Shown: positions 18,201 through 25,455 of the stretch, one piece after another
Layout of the letters: every line of letters starts with the position of its first letter
Numbering within the stretch: the first letter of the stretch is position 1
Assembly: GCA_913051545.1 (NCBI GenBank)
Contig: CAJXCD010000003.1
Coordinates: 1 to 64,000, forward strand
Origin: an uncultured Chloroflexota bacterium
GTDB lineage: Bacteria; Chloroflexota; Dehalococcoidia; Lucifugimonadales; CAJXCD01
Length of the DNA stretch: 64,000 nucleotides
Reading direction: 5' to 3'
The notes under the pieces: model-generated
Seen by the model: the letters and a program-made list of their open reading frames with translations, nothing else
Told to the model about the DNA's origin: nothing
Database searches by the model: none
Translations under genes and position numbers: made by a program

Positions 18201-20080
18201 CTACCTTCATTGGCAATTATATATAGGTATCCATCGAAGTATTCTATACCCTCAGTGTCGGCACTAGGCGCCTGCGCCCAGCCGTCATCAGAGAAGTTAG
18301 TTACCAGACTTCCATCTGAAGGATCAACCTTCAGAATGTAGTCCTTAGGAGACCCATCAACGAGCATCCAAAGGGATTCCGTGCTCGCTACCGTAGAGAA
18401 AGCAATTCCCTTAGAACTGACGGGAGAATCGACTGAAGCGCCAACGAACGTGGCATACACCTTACCATCCGCGTTACTCGTGAAATACATTGTGTCGCCA
18501 TCGAAAGTCAGGGACTTAATCGCGCTCTTACCGACATCAACGGTCTGAATCTTCGAACCAGCATCGGTCCACTGAGTTACGTCAGATCCATCCGCCGTGT
18601 ATATAAGGTTAGAGGCAAACGCTATAGCCTTTGCCTGCGTCCACTCACCTTCATTATCATCTAGCTCAATACCACTAGCTGAGATGTTGCGGAACCTATT
18701 ACCAAACTCATCAACCGTCCACAGGTCACCAGACCCACCAACGGTTAGACCAGCAAATTGATCCCAGTCCTGTCCCGCGTGGATTAGAGCCGTAACTTTA
18801 TTACTGGACCCTGCAGTCCAAGATGAATCATTTCCATTAGACGGCAAGTCTCCAGAGCTGGCTATTTTAAATATCCTTGACTGGTACTGACAGTTATCTG
18901 TCTCAATCTCGTCCCAACACCTGTTTTGGTTCTCCAGAACAAAAATAGACGAACCAACAGCTGCAACACCATCAAAACCAGTACTAGGAAGCGTGGTACT
19001 TGAACTTAATGTGTAATCACTTCCGCTTACCTTCAAGAGAGAGTCATTACTTACACCCGCTACGATAAACCAAAAGTCATCACCGTCATGAGCCATTCCT
19101 TTAACGACCTGAGCCGTAGAAGTGGTCCCATCAGTAGCGGGAACTACGAATTGCTCATCAGCACCTGAACCAAACGACGTAATGCTAGAAGTAGCTACCG
19201 TAGGCGCAGGTATTGCAAATGAGTCAGTTCCTTCAGGGAAACTAGCCGCAGTAGAAGTAGCGGCAGACAAAGTAGGTATAGCGAAACCGAGCGATGAAGT
19301 CGCACCAGTGCCCATGTAGGCAGTAGACGCAGGTAAAGCATCAACGGCATCAGGAGCATTTGTAGACAGTTCTATGGTAGGAACTGCAACCGCTGAGTCA
19401 GAGGAAGGCAAGGCAGTACCTGCTACCTCACCAGCTGTCGGTACAGCACCTGAATTAGTACTCCAAGCCGCATCCGTAGAAGGCATCTTTGTCCCGACGG
19501 CATCAGACGGAGGAGCAAGTGTTGGAATCGTAAAGTAGGTGTCGGTGTTTGGTATCAACGTCAAATCCGGAATCGGATCTAGTAAAACATCAGGAGTCCA
19601 CTGTACGACGTAATCAATCGTGCCTCCCCCTGATCCACCAGTGACAGTTACTTCCTCACTAAGAGATCCAGGAAGAGTTCCTGCCAGCGTGCTTGGCAAC
19701 GTGCCATCGCCCGCACTACCGGATACATTGTCGTAGGTTACTTTTACCAAAAGGTCCCCTGAAATGCTCGAAGAGGAGTAATCCACGAAGGTTCCACCAG
19801 TCTCCTCTCCAGGCAGGGTCACAGTAAAAGCCTGTGGACCTGTGGTATTTGCGAGAGTTATGCCTGAAATGGTGACCTCCTGGTCAGCATCCACAGACAG
19901 AGCCCCTGTGAAGACTATAGTCTCGCCCAAAAGGTATTGGGACGAGCTAGCCGCCAAAGCGACATCTGAGTTTGAGTCCAAAGCATGAGTCACGCCACGG
20001 TTCAGTACCATAGACAGAACCAGCAGCGAAACCATGAGAACTACAGACGTTAAAACATTCCTACTAAATGTTAAATTCAT
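12287..20080 (-). CDS. Giant secreted beta-propeller and Ig-domain surface protein
   Basis: A 2597-residue exported protein of unknown function. The N-terminal signal peptide ends near THALDSNS. A beta-rich N-terminal region is followed by six related modules of about 230-250 residues, starting near 19110, 18420, 17720, 16995, 16247 and 15542. Each opens with a (K/R)GIA-like strand then a WVLVDGxPKDxILKV-like strand and resembles NHL/YVTN propeller blades. Next come an Ig-like domain, a jelly-roll domain (about 13900-14490, ending in AGLYIDNI), two more Ig-like domains with an AGNEAP loop, and a unique C-terminal region of about 250 residues. No C-terminal membrane helix. ATG at 20080 is chosen because AGGTGA lies 5 bases upstream. 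Sampled GC (47-60%) exceeds that of neighbours (about 33-45%). Confidence 0.85.
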   Translation of the reverse strand: MNLTFSRNVLTSVVLMVSLLVLSMVLNRGVTHALDSNSDVALAASSSQYLLGETIVFTGALSVDADQEVTISGITLANTTGPQAFTVTLPGEETGGTFVDYSSSSISGDLLVKVTYDNVSGSAGDGTLPSTLAGTLPGSLSEEVTVTGGSGGGTIDYVVQWTPDVLLDPIPDLTLIPNTDTYFTIPTLAPPSDAVGTKMPSTDAAWSTNSGAVPTAGEVAGTALPSSDSAVAVPTIELSTNAPDAVDALPASTAYMGTGATSSLGFAIPTLSAATSTAASFPEGTDSFAIPAPTVATSSITSFGSGADEQFVVPATDGTTSTAQVVKGMAHDGDDFWFIVAGVSNDSLLKVSGSDYTLSSSTTLPSTGFDGVAAVGSSIFVLENQNRCWDEIETDNCQYQSRIFKIASSGDLPSNGNDSSWTAGSSNKVTALIHAGQDWDQFAGLTVGGSGDLWTVDEFGNRFRNISASGIELDDNEGEWTQAKAIAFASNLIYTADGSDVTQWTDAGSKIQTVDVGKSAIKSLTFDGDTMYFTSNADGKVYATFVGASVDSPVSSKGIAFSTVASTESLWMLVDGSPKDYILKVDPSDGSLVTNFSDDGWAQAPSADTEGIEYFDGYLYIIANEGSGCCDQSRQLYKVNATTGAVESNYPKNLTDTASVWDDLGDITNDGTNLVVWTKTNFNDVYKISTTGEQVSQNWVNGPSWQGSKGIAYHPVQKTYYAVNGTELSKLDTTFNQTGTANLAAASGGTAMSDIQGMTFSDSSPYNDLWLVSGTRVYHSFISASVTTQPRGIAWSSSDATGLGGNESVWVLVDAEPFDQILRVNTADGSLNTSFDSDGIADAPSGGTEGLAFVSEGNDNFLYIIANDESGDAWNKRKNLYKYNVKTNVVASTTDLESSAQIWDDVGGITYDGENLIISAKTNSNVWKVNPSNGERVAEGWPCCSMTFGLKALAYHEARTTLYGASGSSLMALSSDLNSFESDQTITLGGSTMSGNVHGMTFGQDVLYIARTQSNAGYITASAFASSITTKPQGMAISPSSAFYQGTNVGAALWVLVDGAPKDRVIKVSISGYSPDTNFGSDDTKNGSAELPSSTITGITFLDNALWAIGTSGYDNKLWKLNPVTGAELNAYNLCGGMHGPHMGGGGGGGMQMCDTPGGLANNGTQLIASSSQMERFWYINTDGNVDRESMDQYALGGADAVDFIQGDNTYWTAKEGDVQLWINPFGQEIWPAKAYTLTGGVQNVQGMAIHPDTSVIYMGWNDGTDGYISTAVPPSPITNTPVDLAYNFDDGELYILVDGNGGDAVVAVNPSTGAIITADGEEKYYVINSEEGSAVAYHDGRVYIVAEERGFMGPPPQEVTVLNASDFSLADNSGFQIGTDMGGVPGLTSNGDDLVATSQHGGPRIDNYNQNNGNRTNELYLFNPGQPGWMEEGFSDIAYSTSTPQYFLSKYGTIYRSDEDGQIIDNWDIQDPGSNALGDISGIDFVGNNLYVADATTKKVYKALVPLPTITITNTPRAMALDGNTMWVAVDASPVDKILKMSVSTTTATVIASFDSPNSETYGLAIQDGILWVLDNGNQSIEMPGGGVMQMQIPVLYQLDKDSGTVNSRNPLVIRWDDHMPAEIFTGLLGGLASDGTNLWAGSDGDPDRGMEGFLYRINPYNYDMVEIFGKMIAGAVVEEVNQFEGSLTRLNAINSVDIAPDSDFDNDRRLIIAGASNYGNLNDRITRLDLTNGFDSVATDQYQITGADIVGTAISGTTMFLLDAATNSVLGTSLPENTGVEMTIVGNYTTAFSADQGGSTYTSSASYAVARNTNVAIQLTSPTQNFVATTPNTTIAGKVSDPAVTSVSVGIQLPFTEFLNDDVDDASASNALWTGAVSHGDGSVSWHIDDTGSCPDCGDSAWRFGKAGDTSFNQEGSRVAGTLTSKEVYPIAMGSQLGFSVAWDTEFPPDMDRKFIQVASVTSDLQGNDVVGQFQTIGQIVQFVDPFWMPFPDNEHPDLFQWVEAPPLPFAPGEQHDVGIDLSPLAGKRVKVRFAFDSNDEWANEGAGLYIDNITLSGSGTKTITVPTTALATPVVANVNGTSTTLYREFSYPFPLAEGENTVVATAVQSYSPNLSGSAQAQGFVDTIAPVITLSNVPSNTNQVIQTLQGTLKEPTINAPGALMEITHNLTTPAGATSSVVIGKVTSEGAFSFGVSLQEGTNTFVARATDGGGLSASTTLTSIADLTAPTASVAVVTVTSAGEAVVGDQYFIVVSATDPLSGVESATLEIEGTNGIPLDTVGDTPDILLEMHGLSEVDGKVTSHVGLATVSEGTPVGLNSISVSVRDMAGNEAPVEGSFDVVSARTNRNYFLFPGNNFMGLALIPDDDDASTTDDASLDRLMSQDVTSQVSEALGTKLSGTVELGDVIESTSAYNKAGNFIVHTPGDGAADTLTELKPFQGMIINAKTAYVADDSSSTEVFKQVSVAGFTAKQSVPIKFNIQGVFFRQGEVPPEQELRVGYNLVAPHILIDTSFDSVFRGALIPYELAVSALTFERRVDASITDDINASIFETFQSKSLGGILSPVRSYWTFIVDDPNNVLVNSLGDQLGPTITP

Positions 20081-20284
20081 CACCTTCACCTATTCTCCAC
20101 TTTTTAAAATTTCCTACTTTTAGTTTCTTTGTCTATTTGAAAATGGCGTCCCATTTTGGTCTCTCACTAGTCATTTACATGCTATCCGACCTCTACGTGC
20201 ACGCAACTGTTACTTCACGTCCATAGACTAAATTTGTCCATTTTCACACAGCAAGACTTGCAGACACGGAGTACGCCGCATGCA

Positions 20285-20313
20285 ATTACACACCAGATAG
20301 TCTCGAGTGTCAA
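20285..20313 (-). promoter_or_regulatory. Promoter for the giant surface protein
   Basis: The minus strand shows a consensus TTGACA (20313-20308), a 17-base spacer and TGTAAT (20290-20285). Transcription would begin near 20278, leaving about 200 bases before the ATG at 20080. Confidence 0.6.
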
Positions 20314-20400
20314 GTGTTATTACAACTTAATAATTCTGTCCGATAGAGTGATCACGATTCGGTATTTACTGACAATATTATTCCCCTCTTTAACATAAAA

Positions 20401-20424
20401 CCAGCATTATCTCCAGCATTATCT
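20401..20424 (+). repeat. Tandem 12-base repeat upstream of trkH
   Basis: CCAGCATTATCT occurs twice head to tail without a gap, 115 bases before the trkH start. It could be a pair of regulator half-sites or a simple slippage duplication. Confidence 0.6.
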
Positions 20425-20538
20425 TAGGAATAAAATCTATTACAATAGGTGTGCTGAAACGAATTATGTATTAGGATATTCTCGAATGATTGTTTTCTTT
20501 TTAATGGGATCTAAAGTTAAGCCAGTTTATTTAATATA

Positions 20539-22002
20539 ATGCCTGACCAAACACACATACCTAAATCATCTTCTTGGAAACCTAAGCCCGGAGACAGGGT
20601 AGTAAGGCACCCACGCGCTGAGCAAATGAGCCCCGTAAAGCTGACTGTGCAGGCCCAGCGCGCTCAGTCGCGCGCCCTGGCGTCCCCGCTGATCATAGGT
20701 TACGTGTTCCTAGGCATGATAACCATCGGTACCATCCTGCTAATGATGCCATTCTCCCACCATGGAACTGGATTAGCACCATTCGTTGATTCCCTCTTTA
20801 CCGCCACATCAGCAACAACGGTTACAGGGTTAATAACTCAAGATACTGCCACGTACTGGACTCGAACTGGACAGATAGTGATATTAAGTCTCGTGTTTAC
20901 GGGAGGCTTAGGATTCATGACCCTGGCTACTTTTCTGATGGTCCTTATCGGTCAAAGGGTCTCTTTATCTCAACGCATCCTGGTAAAAGATAGCCTGGGG
21001 ACAGACAAAATGGGAGGACTGGTTAGATTAACTGTCGGAATAGTCTTAGCAACCACTGCAATACAAATCATAGGGTTTATTGCCCTTTTAACAAAATTTT
21101 CTCTTATGTATTCACTTCCAGAAGCAATCTGGCAATCGGTCTTCCATGCTGTATCAGGTTTCAACAGCGCTGGATTTACAGTATTGCCGGAAGGCACTAG
21201 TCTCGCCTCTGTACAAAAAGACAAAACAATCTTAGCAATAATGGCAAGTCTGATAGTGGTAGGATCTATAAGTTACTGGGTCATGGTAGACGTAGTTAAA
21301 CACCGCAGATTTTCACTACTGACTTTAAATACAAAATTGGTCCTGATATTAACCTCTGTATTGATAGCACTGGGGACAATGGTTTTCTTTTTCTCAGAGT
21401 ACAACAATGATACTCTCATAGACTTAGACTTATCGGATAAAATAATTGTATCTGTATTCGAATCGATCAGTGGGCGTACAGCAGGATTCTCAACCGTCAG
21501 TCACGCTGACACTGAACAGCACACCAATTTCTTCTTCGCAGCCATGATGTTCGTAGGTGGTGCATCAGCATCTGTGGCGGGCGGTATAAAAGTCAATACA
21601 GTAGCAGTGGTCTTAGTAGCAGTCTTATCCACTATCAGAGGCAGCAGGAACGCCTCTGCGTTTGGTAGGGAAATTCCTCAAGTTCAAGTTCAAAGAGCTA
21701 TATCTATGGTAGCGATAGCTGCGATGTTTGTTTTCCTAGTGGCACTGATACTTACATTTTCCCAAAACGCATCAGGAAATCAGTTCGCATTTATTGATCT
21801 CCTGTTTGAAAGTGTATCCGCAGCTGGCACGGTTGGACTCAGTACAGGTCTAACATCAGACCTTTCAAAATGGGGGCATATAATACTAATCGTGACTATG
21901 TATCTTGGACGTATCGGGCCTCTTATGCTTGGCCTTTACATGGCAGAAAGTAATGAAAGAGATCTTTACAGGTACGCTCAGGAGAGAGCCGTTATAGGCT
22001 AA
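20539..22002 (+). CDS. trkH: TrkH/KtrB-type potassium uptake protein
   Basis: A 487-residue membrane translocating subunit for potassium. The four pore-loop repeats are visible: TSATTVTG, VSGFNSAGF, ISGRTAGF and VSAAGTVGLSTG, each supplying a selectivity-filter Gly. About ten hydrophobic helices follow a basic cytoplasmic tail of about 45 residues. It is followed by its likely RCK partner, 136 bases downstream. The first 150 bases are much richer in GC (65% over 20581-20700) than the rest. That segment encodes the cytoplasmic tail, which is typical of Chloroflexi TrkH proteins, so I see no reason to move the start. Confidence 0.93.
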   Translation: MPDQTHIPKSSSWKPKPGDRVVRHPRAEQMSPVKLTVQAQRAQSRALASPLIIGYVFLGMITIGTILLMMPFSHHGTGLAPFVDSLFTATSATTVTGLITQDTATYWTRTGQIVILSLVFTGGLGFMTLATFLMVLIGQRVSLSQRILVKDSLGTDKMGGLVRLTVGIVLATTAIQIIGFIALLTKFSLMYSLPEAIWQSVFHAVSGFNSAGFTVLPEGTSLASVQKDKTILAIMASLIVVGSISYWVMVDVVKHRRFSLLTLNTKLVLILTSVLIALGTMVFFFSEYNNDTLIDLDLSDKIIVSVFESISGRTAGFSTVSHADTEQHTNFFFAAMMFVGGASASVAGGIKVNTVAVVLVAVLSTIRGSRNASAFGREIPQVQVQRAISMVAIAAMFVFLVALILTFSQNASGNQFAFIDLLFESVSAAGTVGLSTGLTSDLSKWGHIILIVTMYLGRIGPLMLGLYMAESNERDLYRYAQERAVIG

Positions 22003-22138
22003 TCTTTGACATGGAAGGAACCGCTGGGTAAATATCTTTTAGTGGATCAAACATTCTATTTTGCTGTATACTCCTGTTGCTGAGATGTTCACAGAGAAAC
22101 TCATCCTCATAACCCAAGCTCTCAGATGAGGTGGAAAT

Positions 22139-22840
22139 ATGGTAAAGCCTACACTTAAAAATAATGGTGCGAAAAACGGACGTAAACGGCAGGTAGTAGT
22201 TATCGGACTAGGTCGTTTTGGTTCAAGCGTTGCAAGATCTCTATACAACCTTGGGCATGATGTACTCGCAATCGACACAGACGAAGATCGAGTTCAGAGC
22301 ATTATGGGACAGGTCACATATCCAGTTACTGGAAATGGAACCAACGAAACTGTACTGAGGGAATTAGGAATCCCGGATTATGATGCGGCAGTAGTTGCGG
22401 TGGGAACGGATCTAGTGGCCAGTGTCATGTCCTGTGTGCTGCTAAAGACAATGAATCTCCCATACATAGTAGCCCGTGCCCATGATGAACTACACGGAAA
22501 CACCTTGGAACGAATAGGTGTAGACAAAGTGATACAAGCTGAATCAGAAATGGGAGTTAGAATCGGTCACGCACTATTCAACCCTAACCTTCAGGAATAT
22601 CTCCAACTGGCTCCAAACTATGGATTTAGTAGACTGAAAGTACCTAAAGAATGGGTGGATCAGACACTAAAGGAATTAGGATTCTCCGGACCTAGAGGGA
22701 AACAAGGTCTAGCCGTGCTAGCGGTAAAAAGGGCAAAAGACATCACATTGAACCCAGATAACGATGAACGCCTGAGGAACGGTGATATCCTTATAATGGC
22801 CGGAAGGGATGAACAAATCGAATCTCTAACACCTTCATAA
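22139..22840 (+). CDS. ktrA: TrkA/KtrA potassium channel regulatory subunit
   Basis: A 233-residue cytoplasmic RCK protein that gates TrkH in response to bound nucleotide. The N-terminal Rossmann fold has VIGLGRFGSSVARSL followed by the acidic ribose-binding residue in LAIDTDED. A C-terminal TrkA-C domain covers about residues 150-233 (LKVPKEWVDQTLKEL, then GDILIMAGRDEQI). The start is supported by GAGGT 7 bases upstream of the ATG. The complete glycine motif marks it as the functional partner of TrkH, unlike the degenerate copy at 23458. Confidence 0.92.
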   Translation: MVKPTLKNNGAKNGRKRQVVVIGLGRFGSSVARSLYNLGHDVLAIDTDEDRVQSIMGQVTYPVTGNGTNETVLRELGIPDYDAAVVAVGTDLVASVMSCVLLKTMNLPYIVARAHDELHGNTLERIGVDKVIQAESEMGVRIGHALFNPNLQEYLQLAPNYGFSRLKVPKEWVDQTLKELGFSGPRGKQGLAVLAVKRAKDITLNPDNDERLRNGDILIMAGRDEQIESLTPS

Positions 22841-22937
22841 AAACTACACTCTATTTTGCATGAGTCAATTTATTGTGTAGGGCCACTGATCTTAATACCT
22901 GCTTAAGTGTTAACGAAAAATGATAGAAAGATAGCTA

Positions 22938-23396
22938 TTGGTATCCTTTCGAAAATCGAAAAATAACCAACTCAATTCAGTACTTGTATCAGTAACCGGT
23001 GAGTCGTGCGACGACGAAGCCGTACAGTTGGCATACAAGTTATTGGATCATCAAAATGGGCAATTGTACATTGTGTATGTTATAGAAGTAGAACGAAGTC
23101 TTCCAGTAGACGCCGAGATTTCGGCCGCAACTGCGAAAGCAGAACAAGTATTAAAACGATCTGAAGAAATCTCAAAGTCATTTCATGGGAAAATACATGC
23201 AGAAATGCTGCAATCACGTAAAGCGGGACCTGCTTTAGTACATGAGGCAGTAGATAGAATGGTTGATGCTATGATTATCAGTGTCCCATACAGCGAACAG
23301 TACGGATCTTTTTCGATGGGGGAAACAGCCTCTTACGTACTTGAACATTCACCTTGCAAAGTGATTTTATGGCGTGAACCTATCTCCACCAAATAA
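22938..23396 (+). CDS. UspA-like universal stress protein
   Basis: A 152-residue single-domain USP-fold protein: strand LNSVLVSVTG at the N-terminus, the central YIVYVIEV strand, and a C-terminal GSFSMGETASYVLEHSPCKVIL. That tail matches the end of USP proteins (GSVSxxVLxxAPCPVLV) but lacks part of the ATP-binding Gly motif, so it is probably non-ATP-binding. It starts with TTG at 22938, with GAAAG upstream. Set inside a potassium-uptake cluster, it may sense the same signals as the RCK proteins. That is an inference. Confidence 0.75.
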   Translation: MVSFRKSKNNQLNSVLVSVTGESCDDEAVQLAYKLLDHQNGQLYIVYVIEVERSLPVDAEISAATAKAEQVLKRSEEISKSFHGKIHAEMLQSRKAGPALVHEAVDRMVDAMIISVPYSEQYGSFSMGETASYVLEHSPCKVILWREPISTK

Positions 23397-23457
23397 CTAT
23401 CCCGGCAGTCCGAAACTGAAAATTCTGAAACAATACTGAAATAACTATAAGAAATTT

Positions 23458-23901
23458 ATGAACTCAACTAGCAAAATTGATACCGACGCATTAACCATAC
23501 TTATGATAGGGTGTAGTGAATTAGCTATATCAGTAGCAACTCTGTTAGCTGAATTAGGTCACGGTATATTTATTCTCGACTCTTCCTCAGAAGCTTTAGG
23601 TAAATTGCCAGACGGGAAGGTGGAAGACGGACATATAACCCCGTTACTAACAACGATGTCTCTACAAAACGATTTGTTACAACCATCGATCCCAGAACCG
23701 GACGTCTTCATAGCTATTACGGAATCTGACACTCAAAACGCGTTGTCTGCCCAATTGGCCCAGAAGTTATTACGACCAGAAAAAATAATATGTCGCATCG
23801 AAAATATTGATTTGCAAGAAATGTACTTACAATCAGATATCGTAGCAATCAGTGGGAAAAATATTATCACCAAAATGATTGTTGATTCAGTAGGCACGTA
23901 A
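23458..23901 (+). CDS. Degenerate single-domain TrkA-N (RCK) protein
   Basis: A 147-residue Rossmann-fold RCK domain without the C-terminal TrkA-C domain. The fold signature is present (ILMIGCSELAISVATLLAELG, then an acidic residue in IFILDSSSEA) but the canonical GxGxxG has become GCSELA, so nucleotide binding is doubtful. Later segments (DVFIAITESDTQNALSAQLA) match RCK proteins well. It precedes an intact TrkA protein by only 7 bases. Together they could form a heteromeric ring of one binding and one non-binding subunit. Confidence 0.75.
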   Translation: MNSTSKIDTDALTILMIGCSELAISVATLLAELGHGIFILDSSSEALGKLPDGKVEDGHITPLLTTMSLQNDLLQPSIPEPDVFIAITESDTQNALSAQLAQKLLRPEKIICRIENIDLQEMYLQSDIVAISGKNIITKMIVDSVGT

Positions 23902-23908
23902 ACATTAT

Positions 23909-24586
23909 ATGTATGTCATCATAGTTGGAGCAGGTAGAACAGGAATTCCTCTAGCAAAGTGGTTAATTTCTGGCGGCCATGAAATTGGCATAATAGAAAA
24001 GCAAAATGATGCATATGATTCTGTTAGTAATAATCTCGGCACCGTATCAGTATTTGGAGATGGCACTGATAAAAACATACTCTCCAAAGCCGGAACAAAT
24101 CGCGCAGATGTATTAATCGCTACAACAAGATCAGATGACGTAAATTTAGTAACCTGTCAGCTGGCAAAATATTACTTCCAGGTAGAAAAAACAATAGCAA
24201 TACTAAATGATCAGGATAATCGAGAATTATTCGATGATCTGGGAATTGATGTCGTCGTCAATATTGCTGATCTGTTAGTCTCAGAGATACAAGAAGGTCT
24301 TGCATCAAGAGAAACGAGACATTTGATGCCATTTTCGGAACTAGGTAGTACATCACTGTTGTCTGTACGGATTCCTGGAAACGTTGGGATTGACCAGAGA
24401 AAGATAAGTGAACTGACTCTTCCAGATGGAACGCTTTTACCTCTTATTATTAAACGTGACGGGAATATGGTAATCCCCGATGAGAATACTTTCATTGAAT
24501 CAGGTGATCAAGTGATTGTAGTAACAGCGCCTCAAACTGAAGATGATGTTAGGGATACACTTACCGCGAGAAATGGAGAACATTAA
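23909..24586 (+). CDS. trkA: TrkA-family regulatory protein (second complete RCK)
   Basis: A 225-residue cytoplasmic potassium-transport regulator. IIVGAGRTGIPLAKWL is an intact nucleotide-binding glycine motif, followed by IIEKQNDA with the acidic ribose-binding residue. The C-terminal TrkA-C domain spans about 140-225 (LLSVRIPGNVGI, then SGDQVIVVTAPQ). Seven bases separate it from the degenerate RCK gene. Its stop TAA overlaps the ATG of pheA, so pheA is translationally coupled to it. Its transporter is probably the TrkH above, but a distant channel is possible. Confidence 0.9.
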   Translation: MYVIIVGAGRTGIPLAKWLISGGHEIGIIEKQNDAYDSVSNNLGTVSVFGDGTDKNILSKAGTNRADVLIATTRSDDVNLVTCQLAKYYFQVEKTIAILNDQDNRELFDDLGIDVVVNIADLLVSEIQEGLASRETRHLMPFSELGSTSLLSVRIPGNVGIDQRKISELTLPDGTLLPLIIKRDGNMVIPDENTFIESGDQVIVVTAPQTEDDVRDTLTARNGEH

Positions 24587-25413
24587 TGAAGAAAAGGCTG
24601 GCATTTCTCGGCCCGGCTGGCACACACACTGAACAGGCTTCTTTGAAATATGACCCTGGAGCCCTGCTTATACCTTTCTCTTCTAATTCAACCGTCGCCG
24701 AATCTGTTACGTCCAGAATCACAGATGAAGGAATCTTACCTATAGAAAACAGTCAGGAAGGCCCCGTCAACGAGACATTAGATTTACTAATACACGATTC
24801 CTTGCTACGAATTCGGCACGAACTTGTACTGCAGATAAAGAATTACCTAGTCTCGAGCAAAAAGACACATGAAAAAGATATAGAAATTGTATATTCACAC
24901 CCTCAAGCGCTAGCACAATGCCGAAAATTCCTTGCAAAGCATTTTCCGAAAGCAAATCTTGTAGCATCAATGAGTACAGCTGCGGCTGTAGAAGAGATGC
25001 TGCAAAACCCCACTAAATCAGCTGCCATCTCTACCAAAAGAGCTAGTGAAATTTATGACACCAAAATATTGTCAAATGAAATAAATGACAACCCTAACAA
25101 CCTGACTCGATTCGTGGTTTTATCCCCAGAAGACCACCCTTTGACTGGTTCAGACAAGACCTCTGTCGGGTTTTCGTTTAATCAAGATACTCCAGGAATA
25201 CTACATAGTACACTTGGGGAGTTTGCAAAACGTGGGATCAACCTTGCGAAGATAGAATCAAGACCAACCAGGGAAAGCCTAGGAAAATACATATTCCTGG
25301 TGGACTTAGAAGGTCATAGAAAAGACTCACAAGTTTCAGAAGCTCTTAAAATTATTAGAGACAAAGCATCCGTGTTCAAGATTTTCGGATCATACCCAAA
25401 ATATCAAATGTGA
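24586..25413 (+). CDS. pheA: Prephenate dehydratase
   Basis: Converts prephenate to phenylpyruvate in phenylalanine synthesis. 275 residues. The catalytic domain contains FLGPAGTHTEQA at the start, PIENSQEGPVNETLDLL and NLTRFVVL, which carries the essential TRF motif. A C-terminal ACT domain includes IESRPTRE, the ESRP motif that binds phenylalanine for feedback inhibition. The start ATG overlaps the trkA stop (TAATG). There is no chorismate mutase domain, as in monofunctional enzymes. Confidence 0.94.
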   Translation: MKKRLAFLGPAGTHTEQASLKYDPGALLIPFSSNSTVAESVTSRITDEGILPIENSQEGPVNETLDLLIHDSLLRIRHELVLQIKNYLVSSKKTHEKDIEIVYSHPQALAQCRKFLAKHFPKANLVASMSTAAAVEEMLQNPTKSAAISTKRASEIYDTKILSNEINDNPNNLTRFVVLSPEDHPLTGSDKTSVGFSFNQDTPGILHSTLGEFAKRGINLAKIESRPTRESLGKYIFLVDLEGHRKDSQVSEALKIIRDKASVFKIFGSYPKYQM

Positions 25414-25455
25414 ACAACTACTTGCTCACGTAATAAATCACTCGTAAATTCCGTG

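Larger units (their letters stand above)
20081..20538. other. Divergent intergenic region, giant protein and trkH
   Basis: A 458-base AT-rich stretch without a gene. It contains a good minus-strand promoter for the giant surface protein (20285-20313), giving a leader of about 200 bases, and a perfect 12-base tandem repeat at 20401-20424. No convincing plus-strand promoter for trkH was found. A TATAAT at 20535-20540 overlaps the trkH start codon and cannot serve it. Confidence 0.7.

Noticed and set aside
12287-20080. Horizontal transfer of the giant gene because of its higher GC.
   Set aside because: Repetitive secreted proteins often have biased composition, and no mobile element flanks it.
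20535-20540. TATAAT just before trkH.
   Set aside because: It overlaps the start codon and so cannot be the promoter of that gene.
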